Shown here piece after piece: positions 56,278-64,000 of a stretch of 64,000 nt of DNA; position 1 is the stretch's first letter, and the number at the start of each line of letters is the position of its first letter. The translations under genes and the position numbers were made by a program. Source of the DNA: Microvirga terrestris (GTDB lineage Bacteria > Pseudomonadota > Alphaproteobacteria > Rhizobiales > Beijerinckiaceae). The notes under the pieces are model-generated. The model had not been told where the DNA came from. It ran no database searches and worked only from the letters and a program-made list of their open reading frames with translations. Location: the NCBI RefSeq assembly GCF_015694425.1, contig NZ_JADQDN010000004.1, positions 364,989-428,988 on the forward strand, written 5' to 3'.

Positions 56278-57255
56278 ATGGACCAGCCCAACGTGGTTTC
56301 CGCCGTCGAGGATGATGACGGGCTGTCGCCCTACCGGGTCTTTTCCCGCGACGAATGGGCGAAGCTGCGTGCCGATGCGCCCATGACGCTCACGGCCGAC
56401 GAGGTGGTGCAGCTGCAATCCCTCAACGATCCGATCTCGCTCGATGAGGTGGCGGCGATCTACCTGCCGCTCTCGCGCCTGCTCTCCCTCTACGTTGCGG
56501 CAACCCAAGGCCTGTTCAAGGCGACCCAGCGCTTCCTGCTCGCCGAGAAGGACGCCAAGGTGCCCTACATCATCGGCGTGGCGGGATCGGTGGCTGTGGG
56601 CAAGTCCACCACGGCCCGCGTGCTGAAGGCGCTGCTCGCCCGCTGGCCCAACACCCCGAAGGTGGACCTCGTCACCACGGACGGCTTTCTCCTGCCCAAC
56701 GCGGAGCTGACACGGCTCGGGCTCATGGAGCGAAAAGGCTTCCCGGAGAGCTACGACACCGGAAAACTCCTGCACTTCCTGGCCGACATCAAGGCCGGCA
56801 AGCGCAACGTGAAGGCGCCGCTCTACTCCCACCTCGTTTATGACGTGGTGCCCGGCGAGGAAACCACGGTGGACCGGCCGGACATTCTCATCGTCGAGGG
56901 GCTTAACGTGCTCCAGCCGGCGCGCATGCCCAAGGACGGCACGGCCATTCCCTTCGTGTCCGATTTCTTCGACTTCTCGGTCTATATCGACGCCGACGAG
57001 GCGGACCTGCACCGCTGGTACGTGAACCGGTTCCTGCGGCTGCGCCACACCGCCTTCCGCGATCCGCTCTCCTACTTCCGCCGCTATGCGGAACTACCGG
57101 AGGCTGAGGCGATCAATATCGCCGAGGGCCTGTGGAACCGCATCAACCTCCTGAACCTGCAGGAAAACATCGTGCCGACCCGCCAGCGCGCGAGCCTGAT
57201 CCTCAAGAAAGGCGCAAGCCACCGGATCGAGACGGTGGCGCTGAGACGGCTCTGA
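56278..57255 (+). CDS. coaA: Pantothenate kinase (type I)
   Basis: A 325-residue CoaA for the first step of coenzyme A synthesis. The P-loop is [12 protein letters not shown] (100-111). Substrate segments are [23 protein letters not shown] and the C-terminal [17 protein letters not shown] 56278 has GAGAGG eight bases upstream. Place after hisE is the conserved rhizobial order. coaE of the same pathway lies at the right end of the window. Confidence 0.96.
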   Translation: MDQPNVVSAVEDDDGLSPYRVFSRDEWAKLRADAPMTLTADEVVQLQSLNDPISLDEVAAIYLPLSRLLSLYVAATQGLFKATQRFLLAEKDAKVPYIIGVAGSVAVGKSTTARVLKALLARWPNTPKVDLVTTDGFLLPNAELTRLGLMERKGFPESYDTGKLLHFLADIKAGKRNVKAPLYSHLVYDVVPGEETTVDRPDILIVEGLNVLQPARMPKDGTAIPFVSDFFDFSVYIDADEADLHRWYVNRFLRLRHTAFRDPLSYFRRYAELPEAEAINIAEGLWNRINLLNLQENIVPTRQRASLILKKGASHRIETVALRRL

Positions 57256-57288
57256 TCACGCCGACTTTTTTCAATCTTGAGCGTTGTT

Positions 57289-57306
57289 CCTCCGGATGAT
57301 CGGAGG
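57289..57306 (+). promoter_or_regulatory. Hairpin covering the Shine-Dalgarno of the DUF202 gene
   Basis: CCTCCG (57289-57294) pairs with CGGAGG (57301-57306) around GATGAT. The right arm is the only Shine-Dalgarno (GGAGG) of the following gene, four bases before its ATG. Confidence 0.45.
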
Positions 57307-57310
57307 ATGC

Positions 57311-57832
57311 ATGGCCACGCAGCCCGTCGACGATAAACTGAAAGTGAGCGCCGAGCACGCGCGGGAAGCGGCCGAGCAGACCCAGGAGGCCGCCGAGAGC
57401 ACGCAGGAAGCGGCGGAGCACACGCAAGCCGCGGCCAAGACGACCGCTGTCGCCAGCGTTCAGATGAAGGACAGCGCCGACCGGCGCACGGAGCTCGCCG
57501 CCAATCGCACGGTCTTTGCCGCCGAGCGCACCTACGCGGCCTGGGTGAGGACGGGACTGGCCTCACTCGCCTCCGGGATCGGCGCGCAGAAGCTGCTCGC
57601 GGGCGTGGTGCCGGATTGGATGATCCTCGCCACCGGCTCGGTTCTCATCCTGTTCAGCGCTTTCTGCTTCGCCGCCGCCGTCTGGCGTCAGGTTTTTACC
57701 GGCTCACAGCCGCCACATCCGGACGTGCAGCGCCTTCCGCCGTTCATGCTCGTGCTGTTCAACGGTTTTTTGGCGCTCGTGTCTCTCGCAGCCCTGTTCG
57801 GGCTGTGGTTCGGGCAGACGGGCGGAAGTTGA
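57311..57832 (+). CDS. DUF202 (YidH-like) membrane protein with coiled-coil N-terminus
   Basis: A 173-residue protein. Residues 10-60 form repeated A/E/Q/T-rich helix (AEQTQEAAESTQEAAEHTQAAA), probably a coiled coil. The DUF202 core follows with RTVFAAERTYAAWVRTGLASLASG, and there are about three membrane helices in all (about 85-100, 104-123 and 146-166). Function is unknown. Its ribosome-binding site is in a hairpin. It stands alone after coaA. Confidence 0.85.
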   Translation: MATQPVDDKLKVSAEHAREAAEQTQEAAESTQEAAEHTQAAAKTTAVASVQMKDSADRRTELAANRTVFAAERTYAAWVRTGLASLASGIGAQKLLAGVVPDWMILATGSVLILFSAFCFAAAVWRQVFTGSQPPHPDVQRLPPFMLVLFNGFLALVSLAALFGLWFGQTGGS

Positions 57833-57842
57833 GCACCACGTT

Positions 57843-57871
57843 GTCATCACCGGCCTTGTCCCGGCCATGAC
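57843..57871. repeat. Short palindrome GTCAT...ATGAC between convergent genes
   Basis: GTCATCACCGG and CCCGGCCATGAC form an imperfect hairpin between the convergent DUF202 and adenosine kinase genes; it may assist termination. Confidence 0.5.
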
Positions 57872-57886
57872 GAGGAGGGTGGTTCC

Positions 57887-58888
57887 TTACCCCAACAGAC
57901 CCTGCTGCTCAGCCAGCTCCTTGAGGCTTGTCTGCGGGCGGGCGCCGAGATGGCTGATGATCTCGGCGGCGGCGAGGCCCCCGAGGCGGGCGCAGTCGGT
58001 CAGATCCAGGTTCTTCACGAGACCGGCCAGGAAGCCTGAGGCGAAAAGGTCGCCCGCGCCGGTGGTGTCGACCACGCGCTCCACGGGAAAGGCCGGCACG
58101 GCCTTCGTTTCGCCGCGGCTCACGATCAGCGCCCCCTCGGCCGAGCGGGTGATGGCGCCGAGCACATTCTCTTCACGGAAAGCCGCGAGCGCAGTGTCGG
58201 CATCCGCCGTGCCGTAGAGGCTCTGCAGCTCATGGATGTTGGCGAAGAGGATGTCGAGGCTCCCATCCCGCATGAGGCCGAGGAACTCGTCGCGGTAACG
58301 GTCGACGCAGAAGGCGTCGGACAGGGTGAGCGCCACCTTGTTGCCGGCCTCGTGGGCGATCTTGACCGCCTTGCGGAAGGCCTCCTTCGCGGCTGGCGGA
58401 TCCCACAGATAGCCTTCGAGATAGACGATGCTGGAGGCGCGCACCGTGTCCGGGTTCACGTCGTCCGGGGTGAGGTTCTGGCAGGCGCCGAGATAGGTGT
58501 TCATGGTGCGCTCGCCGTCCGGCGTCACCAGGATGAAGCTGCGTGCCGTGGCCGGACCCTCTTTCGCCGGCGTCACGTCGTAGTGCACGTCGATGGCCTT
58601 GAGATCGTGGGCGAAGAGCCGGCCCGTCTCGTCGTTCTTCACCTTGCCGATGAAGCCGGCCTTGACGCCGAAGGAGGCCGCGCCCGCGGCCGTGTTGGCA
58701 CCCGAGCCGCCGGACACGATGATGGCCGGACCCATATCGCCGTAGAGTTCTTCGGCTCGCGCCTCGTCGATGAGCTGCATGGCACCCTTGTGGACCTTCT
58801 TCTGCAGCAGAAAGGCCTCGTCCGTATGGGCGAGCACGTCAACGATGGCGTTGCCGAGGGTGAGAACGTCGATACGGGTCTGGGACAT
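57887..58888 (-). CDS. PfkB-family adenosine kinase
   Basis: A 333-residue ribokinase-fold sugar/nucleoside kinase. Signature one is SGGSGANTAAGAASFG near residue 60; signature two is DTTGAGDLFASGFLAG near 268, with the catalytic Asp. NTYLGACQNLTPDDV and the lack of a C-terminal extension match bacterial adenosine kinases of Rhizobiales. Substrate is inferred from this likeness only. It is the last gene before a run of minus-strand genes. Confidence 0.88.
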   Translation of the reverse strand: MSQTRIDVLTLGNAIVDVLAHTDEAFLLQKKVHKGAMQLIDEARAEELYGDMGPAIIVSGGSGANTAAGAASFGVKAGFIGKVKNDETGRLFAHDLKAIDVHYDVTPAKEGPATARSFILVTPDGERTMNTYLGACQNLTPDDVNPDTVRASSIVYLEGYLWDPPAAKEAFRKAVKIAHEAGNKVALTLSDAFCVDRYRDEFLGLMRDGSLDILFANIHELQSLYGTADADTALAAFREENVLGAITRSAEGALIVSRGETKAVPAFPVERVVDTTGAGDLFASGFLAGLVKNLDLTDCARLGGLAAAEIISHLGARPQTSLKELAEQQGLLG

Positions 58889-58970
58889 AGGCCACCGGGT
58901 TTAGGAAAAGATCGGGCGCTTTCGCATCCGGGGCAGGGGAGGTCAAGGGCTGGCGTACTCAACCGGCTTC

Positions 58971-59072
58971 GTGTCATTCCCGGCCGGAGCGCAGCGGAGA
59001 GGAAGGGAATCCATCAGCCGTAGCGCGTGTGAGCGGATCCCCTTCCCGCACTTCGTGCGCCGGGGATGACAC
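58971..59072. repeat. About 100-bp palindromic repeat, copy D, overlapping an XRE gene
   Basis: Runs from GTGTCATTCCC to CGGGGATGACAC with inner AGGAAGGGAATCCA and CGGATCCCCTTCCC arms. It contains the stop codon and about the last 30 codons of the XRE gene. Confidence 0.88.
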
Positions 59073-59453
59073 CTTGTGGACTGTGATCGTCCGCCGTTCC
59101 TGCGCCGCGTCGAGCAGCGCGATCATCCCGTCGAGCTCCTCCGGTGTGAGGCCGCGGATCTCCCGCGCTAGGCGGTTGGCGAGCAGCGTCGCCTTGGGGT
59201 CCGTGTTCGCCGTGTCGATCTTCACCCGGGGATCGGAGAGGTCCGCAAGGCGCGTGAGTTCGTCGGCCTCGTCCCAGATGATGTGGAAGTACTGCAGGAC
59301 ACCCTGGATGAGGGTCCACGTCGGCTTGCCGCGCTCGCCGCGCTCGAGGGCCGAGAGATAGGCACTCGACACGCCGAGATGCGCCGCCATGTCCTTCAAC
59401 ATGCGCCCGCGTTCCTGGCGCAGCTGCCGCACCCGTTCACCGAAGGGAGTCAT
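58974..59453 (-). CDS. XRE-family regulator with repeat-derived C-terminus
   Basis: A 159-residue regulator. The HTH is MTPFGERVRQLRQERGRMLKDMAAHLGVSSAYLSALERG, typical of the small alphaproteobacterial XRE group, followed by a helical region to about residue 125. The last 30 or so residues are encoded by a dispersed palindromic repeat and so are unlikely to be conserved. Start chosen at ATG 59453, where the HTH family begins; in-frame ATGs at 59492 and 59513 exist. It is four bases after smr. Confidence 0.83.
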   Translation of the reverse strand: MTPFGERVRQLRQERGRMLKDMAAHLGVSSAYLSALERGERGKPTWTLIQGVLQYFHIIWDEADELTRLADLSDPRVKIDTANTDPKATLLANRLAREIRGLTPEELDGMIALLDAAQERRTITVHKVSSPAHEVREGDPLTRATADGFPSSPLRSGRE

Positions 59454-59457
59454 CGCT

Positions 59458-60024
59458 TCACCCCGCACTCCGCCGTCGGCGGAGCCTGACATAGAGTGCA
59501 CCGGATCCGCCATGCTGGGGAGAGGCCTCCTCGAAGCCAATTACCAAGTGGCGCAGGTCGGGCAGGCGCAGCCAGTGCGGCACCATGCGGCGCAGCACGC
59601 CGCGTTCCTCGAACAGACCATTGCTGACGGAGGCACCGCCCTTGCCGGTAATCACGAGAACGAGCGCGTGGCCGGAGCCCTGCGCGCGATGCAGGAAGCT
59701 CAGGAGGGCGAAATGCGCCTCTTCCTGGCGCATCCCGTGCAGGTCGATGACGCTGTCCACGTCCTTGCGGCCCCGGCGCAGGGCCTGGAGCGTCTTGCGC
59801 TCCACGGGGGCCATCGGGGGAAGGGCAGGTTTCGAGGGCGGGAGAGGGGGCAGGGCAGGCGGGAGCTTCGTCACCACCGGGGCAGGGGCTGTGGCGGGCT
59901 TATCTTCGGGCTCTGGCTCTGGCGGCAGGGCCTTGCCCTGCATGGGCTTCACGTGCCGGGCCACATGGGACCAGAGCCGCTTCTCCTCGGGGCTGAGCTG
60001 GCGGGTGCGGCTTTTGCGGGTCAT
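59458..60024 (-). CDS. Smr-domain protein
   Basis: A 188-residue protein with a proline-rich linker (about 32-75) and a C-terminal Smr domain (about 90-175): DLHGMRQEEAHFALLSFLHRA and LVLVITGKGG are the two Smr motifs. Smr domains nick DNA or cleave RNA, as shown for MutS2 and SmrB. ATG 60024 overlaps the mltA stop. It is third in the tim44-mltA-smr series. Confidence 0.9.
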   Translation of the reverse strand: MTRKSRTRQLSPEEKRLWSHVARHVKPMQGKALPPEPEPEDKPATAPAPVVTKLPPALPPLPPSKPALPPMAPVERKTLQALRRGRKDVDSVIDLHGMRQEEAHFALLSFLHRAQGSGHALVLVITGKGGASVSNGLFEERGVLRRMVPHWLRLPDLRHLVIGFEEASPQHGGSGALYVRLRRRRSAG

Positions 60025-61193
60025 GAATGGGGTTTGGGCTGCAGGACCACGAAGCGCACGGGATGGCGCAGGAGCCCGGCGCGGCGGCCCGCCTCCTCGC
60101 CGCTGCCGAAGAAGAAATCGCCCCGGGCCGGGCCGACGATGGCCGAGCCCGTATCTTGGGCGATCATGAGGCGCCGGAGCGGCTCGGCCATGTCGAGGGT
60201 CAGGGGCAGCTGCCCGTCGAGCCAGACCGGCAGGCCATAGGCCCAGAGGGAGCGGTCGACGGCAAGGCTTCGGCCGGGCACGAGCGGGTGGCCCGCCCCG
60301 CCGATCGGTCCGTCCTCGGGCGCCAGCTCCGTGGCCTCGCGGAAGAAGATGTAGGATTGGTTCTGCCGCATCAGAGCCTTGGCGGGATCGGGATGGTCTC
60401 TTAGCCAACCCATGAGCTTTTCAAGCGTCATGGATTCCAGGTCCATCTCGCCCTGCTGCACCAGGACCCGGCCGATGGACGTGTAGGGCCGGCCGTTGCG
60501 TCCGGCATAGGCGACCCGCATCACCGAGCCGTCCGCGAGGCGGATGCGGGCCGAGCCCTGCACATGGATGATGAAGGCCTCGCCCGGCTCGCTAAGGTAG
60601 ACGATGGGCTTGGCGAGGTCTCCCAAGGCACCGTCCTCGATGGCGGCGCGGTCCGGATAGGGCTCGTGGCCGTTCGCCGTTCGCCGTGCCGCCTGAAGAC
60701 CCTTCTCGATCCCCGACAGGGTCCCGCCTTGCGGAATGGTGACGAGGTCCTGGGGCCGGTCGAGGAGGGGAACCCGGTAAGTGGCGTCCGGCGTGCGCGA
60801 GCCCTGGAACTCCGGCTCGTAATAGCCGGTCAGAAAGCCTCCGCCCGTATTGGGAATGACAGCACGGGGCCGGAAATGCGTCTCGAAGAAACGTTTCGCC
60901 TCTTCCTTGCCGGCCTCGGGGGTTTTCAGGGCCTCGCGGCAGATCGCGAGAAGATCCGCTTGAGGCATCTGCGCCGGCCGCAACTCGGCGGACGCAGCTT
61001 CAAGCGCCCGGCAGGAGCGCAGGTAGGCCCGAAAGGCGGCCGCGTGATCGTCCGCCTCCCAGCCGGGGAGATCCTGGAAGGCGAGGGGCTCCAGGCGCGC
61101 GAGATCCTTCAGGGACGATCCGGCCGCGGCGTCGGACATGCTCAATGTCCAGGTAAGGAGGCAGGCGCAGAGAACCCGCCCTGCATCTCTCAT
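60021..61193 (-). CDS. mltA: Membrane-bound lytic murein transglycosylase A
   Basis: A 390-residue MltA. A signal peptide occupies residues 1-24 (LCACLLTWTLSMSDAAA); the Cys pattern does not form a clear lipobox. The catalytic Asp lies in the C-terminal 3D segment AQDTGSAIVGPARGDFFFG. FLTGYYEPEFQGS and YTSIGRVLV are other family marks. ATG 61193 overlaps the tim44 stop by four bases. Confidence 0.93.
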   Translation of the reverse strand: MRDAGRVLCACLLTWTLSMSDAAAGSSLKDLARLEPLAFQDLPGWEADDHAAAFRAYLRSCRALEAASAELRPAQMPQADLLAICREALKTPEAGKEEAKRFFETHFRPRAVIPNTGGGFLTGYYEPEFQGSRTPDATYRVPLLDRPQDLVTIPQGGTLSGIEKGLQAARRTANGHEPYPDRAAIEDGALGDLAKPIVYLSEPGEAFIIHVQGSARIRLADGSVMRVAYAGRNGRPYTSIGRVLVQQGEMDLESMTLEKLMGWLRDHPDPAKALMRQNQSYIFFREATELAPEDGPIGGAGHPLVPGRSLAVDRSLWAYGLPVWLDGQLPLTLDMAEPLRRLMIAQDTGSAIVGPARGDFFFGSGEEAGRRAGLLRHPVRFVVLQPKPHS

Positions 61194-61912
61194 TGCCCCG
61201 CTTCGGTCGCCACGAGCTGCCAGTTGGGATCGCGGCTGCCGAGGGTACGGGCGAAGGTCCACACATCGGTGACGTCGGCCACAGTCTCGAGGCTTCCATC
61301 CACCACAGCCCCGGAGGTGTCGCGGGTGGCCGTAATCAGCTTGGACAGGAAGCGCACCACGATCTGGGCGTTCTTGCCCTGGAGCTCGGCTCCGGCCATT
61401 TCGGCCTTGTCGATGGACACGAAGGTGGTTTCCACCGTCTCGCCCCGGCGCTCGCGCTCGGTGATGGCCCGCTCGAAGCCCTCATAGACCTCACGGGAGA
61501 GAAGATCCTTGAGGGTGCTGCGATCGCCCTGGGCGAAAGCCGTGACGATCATCTCGTAGGCGGACTTGGCGCCCTCGAGAAACCCAGCGGCATCGAAATT
61601 CGGCTCAAGACGGGCGATGCCATCGAGCGCCTGAGCCGTGGGCGTACCCGGCTCGGCGATCCCCTTCCAGCGCTCGGCCGGAGGAACCTCGGCGGCGGGA
61701 CGGGGCCCGTTGGCCCCGGGAAGGCGCACCACATTGTGATCGGGCTCGGCCGGGGCATTGCCCGGGCGTAAAGGGGCATCCCGGCGTGACATCGGATCGA
61801 AGGGCGGCTGTTCGCTTCCGGTTTTCTGCCCCAGGACCGAGCGGAGGCGCCAGATGACGAAGACGGCGAGTACAATGAAAATGAGGGTCGTGATGTCGAA
61901 GGAATCCTGCAT
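61190..61912 (-). CDS. Tim44/TimA domain protein
   Basis: A 240-residue protein with one N-terminal membrane helix (ITTLIFIVLAVFVIWRLRSVLG, 8-29), a Pro/Arg-rich linker (30-85) and a Tim44 fold (about 90-240; FLEGAKSAYEMIVTAFAQGD and TDVWTFAR). Homologues resemble mitochondrial Tim44 and may support membrane protein insertion or peptidoglycan enzymes. It is followed in the same direction by mltA and smr. Its ribosome-binding site is weak. Confidence 0.9.
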   Translation of the reverse strand: MQDSFDITTLIFIVLAVFVIWRLRSVLGQKTGSEQPPFDPMSRRDAPLRPGNAPAEPDHNVVRLPGANGPRPAAEVPPAERWKGIAEPGTPTAQALDGIARLEPNFDAAGFLEGAKSAYEMIVTAFAQGDRSTLKDLLSREVYEGFERAITERERRGETVETTFVSIDKAEMAGAELQGKNAQIVVRFLSKLITATRDTSGAVVDGSLETVADVTDVWTFARTLGSRDPNWQLVATEAGQ

Positions 61913-62176
61913 CGTCGATCCGTTGTGAGCCTGCCCGCGCCCGGTTGCTGCCGGGCGTTGTGTCGAGGAGGTGAAGGTGTCATCCTTCGCATATGGGGTC
62001 ATGAGGTCGTAACATCCACCTCGGCCCCCGACAAGCGAATGAGTTGGCTCAAAATCTTGCTTCCCGCATGAGAAGCATGGTAGCGCGAAGATCCATGGCC
62101 CGCCGCCGCAGACGTTCCGCTTGGCGAGGCGTTCCGCCCGGGCTCGACGAGACACCCCCTTAGGGAGCAAGACACC

Positions 62177-62659
62177 ATGGCCGAGAATGCGGCAAACAAC
62201 GCAGCGCCTTCGCTGAACGCCCTTGCGCAATACTGCAAGGACTTCTCCTTCGAGAACCCCAACGCGCCCCGCTCCCTGCAGCAGCAGACGGAAGGCCCGC
62301 AGATCAACCTGCAGGTCAACGTGAATGCCAAGCAGCTCGCCGAGGCCGATTTCGAGATCGACCTGACCCTCGAGGGCGATGCCAAGATCGGCGGCAAGGA
62401 TGTGCTGTTCGCCTTCGAGCTCACCTATTCGGGCGTGTTCCGGATCCAGAACATTCCGCAGGAGCAGCTGCACCCGGTGGTGATGATCGAGTGCCCGCGC
62501 CTGCTCTTCCCGTTCGCCCGCCAGATCGTGGCCGACGCCGTGCGTAACGGCGGCTTCCCGCCCCTCTACATCGACCCGATCGACTTCGTGGCCCTCTACC
62601 GCCAGCGCGCCGCCGAGGTGCAGGGGCAGGAGAACGGCGCCGGTCAGACGCTGTCGTGA
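62177..62659 (+). CDS. secB: Protein-export chaperone SecB
   Basis: A 160-residue SecB that holds preproteins unfolded and passes them to SecA. Family marks are [19 protein letters not shown] at the N-terminus and [35 protein letters not shown] in the middle. It is divergent from tim44 across 264 bp in which I see no gene. A good terminator follows. Confidence 0.96.
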   Translation: MAENAANNAAPSLNALAQYCKDFSFENPNAPRSLQQQTEGPQINLQVNVNAKQLAEADFEIDLTLEGDAKIGGKDVLFAFELTYSGVFRIQNIPQEQLHPVVMIECPRLLFPFARQIVADAVRNGGFPPLYIDPIDFVALYRQRAAEVQGQENGAGQTLS

Positions 62660-62686
62660 GCGGTCGCTAGAGCATTGGTTTTCCAG

Positions 62687-62719
62687 ATCGGGCGAGGCAA
62701 AAGCTTCGCCCGATTTTTT
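62687..62719. terminator. Rho-independent terminator after secB
   Basis: ATCGGGCGA (62687-62695) pairs perfectly with TCGCCCGAT (62706-62714) and is followed by six T. It lies between the convergent secB and dnaQ genes. Confidence 0.88.
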
Positions 62720-62750
62720 GTGACTTCACACCGGGAGGTTTTTTATCCTC

Positions 62751-63473
62751 TTAGGAGGAAGCCTCGGGCTTCGTCTCACCGAGATACTCATGCCAGATTG
62801 CACTCGGCCCGATGGACTGGATGAAGGCCTCATGGGCCGCGCGCTCGGCGTCGGTCAGGCGTGAGATCAGGGTACGGGGCTTGGCATCGCGGGCGGCGCG
62901 TTCCGCCGCCGCGGCACTGCGGCGGGCTGAGGGCTGCAGCGACAGGTCGAAGCCCACCTGGCGGCCGCCGATCAGCTCGATATAGACCTCGGCCAGGATC
63001 TCGGCGTCGAGAAGCGCCCCGTGCTTGGTGCGGCGGGAATTGTCGATGCCGTAGCGGGTGCAGAGGGCATCGAGGTTGTTGGCCGCACCCGGATGCCTGC
63101 GGCGGGCCATGTTGAGCGTATCGACCGCGTCGGCCAGGTTGAACTGCGGATGCCCGGTGCGGGCGAATTCGGCGTTCAGGAAGCCGATATCGAAGGCCGC
63201 ATTGTGGATGACAAGCCGCGCATCGGCCACGAAGGCGGCAAACTCGTCCGCAATGGCCGCAAAGACCGGCTTGTCGGCCAGGAACTCGTCCGAGAGGCCG
63301 TGCACCGCGAAGGCGCCGGCCGAGACCGGCCGCTCCGGGTTGATGTAGACGTGATAGCTCTTGCCTGTCGGGATGTGGTTGAGCATCTCGACGCAGCCGA
63401 TTTCGATCACCCGGTCGCCGCTTGCATGACTGGTGCCGGTGGTTTCGGTATCGAGAACGATTTCACGCAACAT
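62751..63473 (-). CDS. dnaQ: DNA polymerase III epsilon subunit
   Basis: A 240-residue 3'-5' proofreading exonuclease of the DEDDh class. The acid residues are Asp8 and Glu10 (VLDTETTG), Asp95 (HNAAFDIGFL), His151 and Asp156 (TKHGALLDAEIL). The C-terminal third binds the polymerase alpha subunit. AGAGTG precedes ATG 63473. coaE ends 16 bp upstream, the usual coaE-dnaQ pair. Confidence 0.95.
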   Translation of the reverse strand: MLREIVLDTETTGTSHASGDRVIEIGCVEMLNHIPTGKSYHVYINPERPVSAGAFAVHGLSDEFLADKPVFAAIADEFAAFVADARLVIHNAAFDIGFLNAEFARTGHPQFNLADAVDTLNMARRRHPGAANNLDALCTRYGIDNSRRTKHGALLDAEILAEVYIELIGGRQVGFDLSLQPSARRSAAAAERAARDAKPRTLISRLTDAERAAHEAFIQSIGPSAIWHEYLGETKPEASS

Positions 63474-63488
63474 CACAAACACTCTTCA

Positions 63489-64000
63489 TCAAAAACGGTG
63501 ACGCCGTCCGGGACGGCCGGCGAGGCAAACGAGGATGGAGCGCACCTGCGCCTCGGCTGAAGAAAAGCCGCGGCTGGTGTCGACCAGGAAATGAGCCCGG
63601 ACGCGCTTGTCGGCGTCGGGCATCTGCTTGGCCAGGATGGCAGAAAATTTCTCCGGCGTCATGCCGGGCCGGGCGAGCACGCGCTCACGCTGCACGGTGT
63701 GTGGCGCCGTGACCACGAGGGTCGCGTCGCAGCGCGTCTCGCCTCCGGTCTCGAACAGCAGGGGGATGTCCAGCACGGCGATGGGCGCGAGAGCGGAGAC
63801 GCGGGCGAGAAAAGCCTCCTCCTCTTCCCGCACCAGCGGATGCACGATGGCTTCGAGCTGCTGCATGCGCTCCGGGCTGTTGAGAACCGCCGCTCCGAGC
63901 TTCGCGCGGTCGACAGCGTCGTCCGCCACGGTGCCGGGAAAGGCCTTTTCGATCAGCGGTGCGGCGCGGCCGCGATAGAGGCGGTGCACCGTGGCGTCGG
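63489..64000 (-). CDS. coaE: Dephospho-CoA kinase, partial (5' end outside window)
   Basis: About 170 C-terminal codons of CoaE, the last step of coenzyme A synthesis; the P-loop and N-terminus lie beyond base 64000. The visible part shows DATVHRLYRGRAAPLIEKAFPG, HPLVREEEEAFL, IAVLDIPLLFETGGE and RERVLARPGMTPEKFSAILAKQMPDADKR, all family features. A GTG at 63989 is not the real start because the frame continues with conserved residues. Confidence 0.94.
   Translation of the reverse strand, partial: DATVHRLYRGRAAPLIEKAFPGTVADDAVDRAKLGAAVLNSPERMQQLEAIVHPLVREEEEAFLARVSALAPIAVLDIPLLFETGGETRCDATLVVTAPHTVQRERVLARPGMTPEKFSAILAKQMPDADKRVRAHFLVDTSRGFSSAEAQVRSILVCLAGRPGRRHRF

Overview
The window is a GC-rich chromosomal segment of an alphaproteobacterium. 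Gene content and order point to Hyphomicrobiales (Rhizobiales): irr-fabA-fabB-fabI, phoH-ybeY-corC-lnt-praR-metK-trmB, rimP-nusA-ylxR-infB-rbfA-truB, rpsO-pnp, hslVU divergent from hisB-DUF2628-hisH-hisA-hisF-hisE-coaA, and smr-mltA-tim44 / secB / dnaQ-coaE. A Methylobacteriaceae/Microvirga-like host is a reasonable guess (inference, not tested). Most of the window is core housekeeping sequence. I saw no rRNA, tRNA, CRISPR array, prophage or insertion sequence.

Layout. 1-3.2 kb: partial 2-hydroxyacid dehydrogenase, SH3 protein, tiny DUF3096 membrane protein, an unrecognised gene and an EamA exporter. 3.3-7 kb: the heme-sensing iron regulator Irr divergent from the unsaturated fatty-acid genes fabA, fabB and fabI. 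7-11.7 kb: a PAS-GAF-PAS-GGDEF-EAL cyclic-di-GMP enzyme, a PCMT-family methyltransferase and a Tat-type DsbA-like oxidoreductase. 11.8-18.6 kb: murJ, trpS, a universal stress protein, an NfuA-like Fe-S carrier, tsaB, rimI, a Fur-family gene and plsC. 18.6-20.6 kb: GcvA-type LysR regulator, DUF1127, GST. 20.8-29 kb: miaB, then the phoH-to-trmB cluster. 29-32 kb: a MacAB/DevBCA-like exporter on the minus strand. 32-43.4 kb: translation and RNA-decay genes (rimP to truB, rpsO, pnp) with a stress ferritin-like gene between. 43.4-48.7 kb: AraC/GyrI regulator, a membrane redox-type adenylate cyclase, FMN protein, RidA, BA14K protein and an endonuclease III homologue. 48.7-57.3 kb: hslVU and the his/coaA cluster. 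57.3-64 kb: DUF202 protein, adenosine kinase, XRE regulator, smr, mltA, tim44, secB, dnaQ, partial coaE.

The clearest accessory insertion is at 53.49-54.36 kb, between hisA and hisF. It holds a low-GC DUF3800 gene facing a very short transcription unit. That unit has a near-consensus promoter overlapped by an alphaproteobacterial LexA-type box (GTTC-N7-GTTC) and ends in a terminator about 65 bp after the promoter.

Regulatory signals of note: a perfect Irr/ICE-like palindrome ahead of the Fe-S carrier gene; EcfG-type general-stress promoters (GGAAC-N16/17-SGTT) ahead of the YciF-like and BA14K genes; a terminator in the leader of the rimP-nusA operon; a long stem-loop ahead of pnp; and a hairpin covering the Shine-Dalgarno of the DUF202 gene. 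Several families of dispersed palindromic repeats occupy intergenic spaces. Some intrude into genes: they supply the stop codon of rimP and the C-terminal tail of an XRE regulator, and one separates hslV from hslU.
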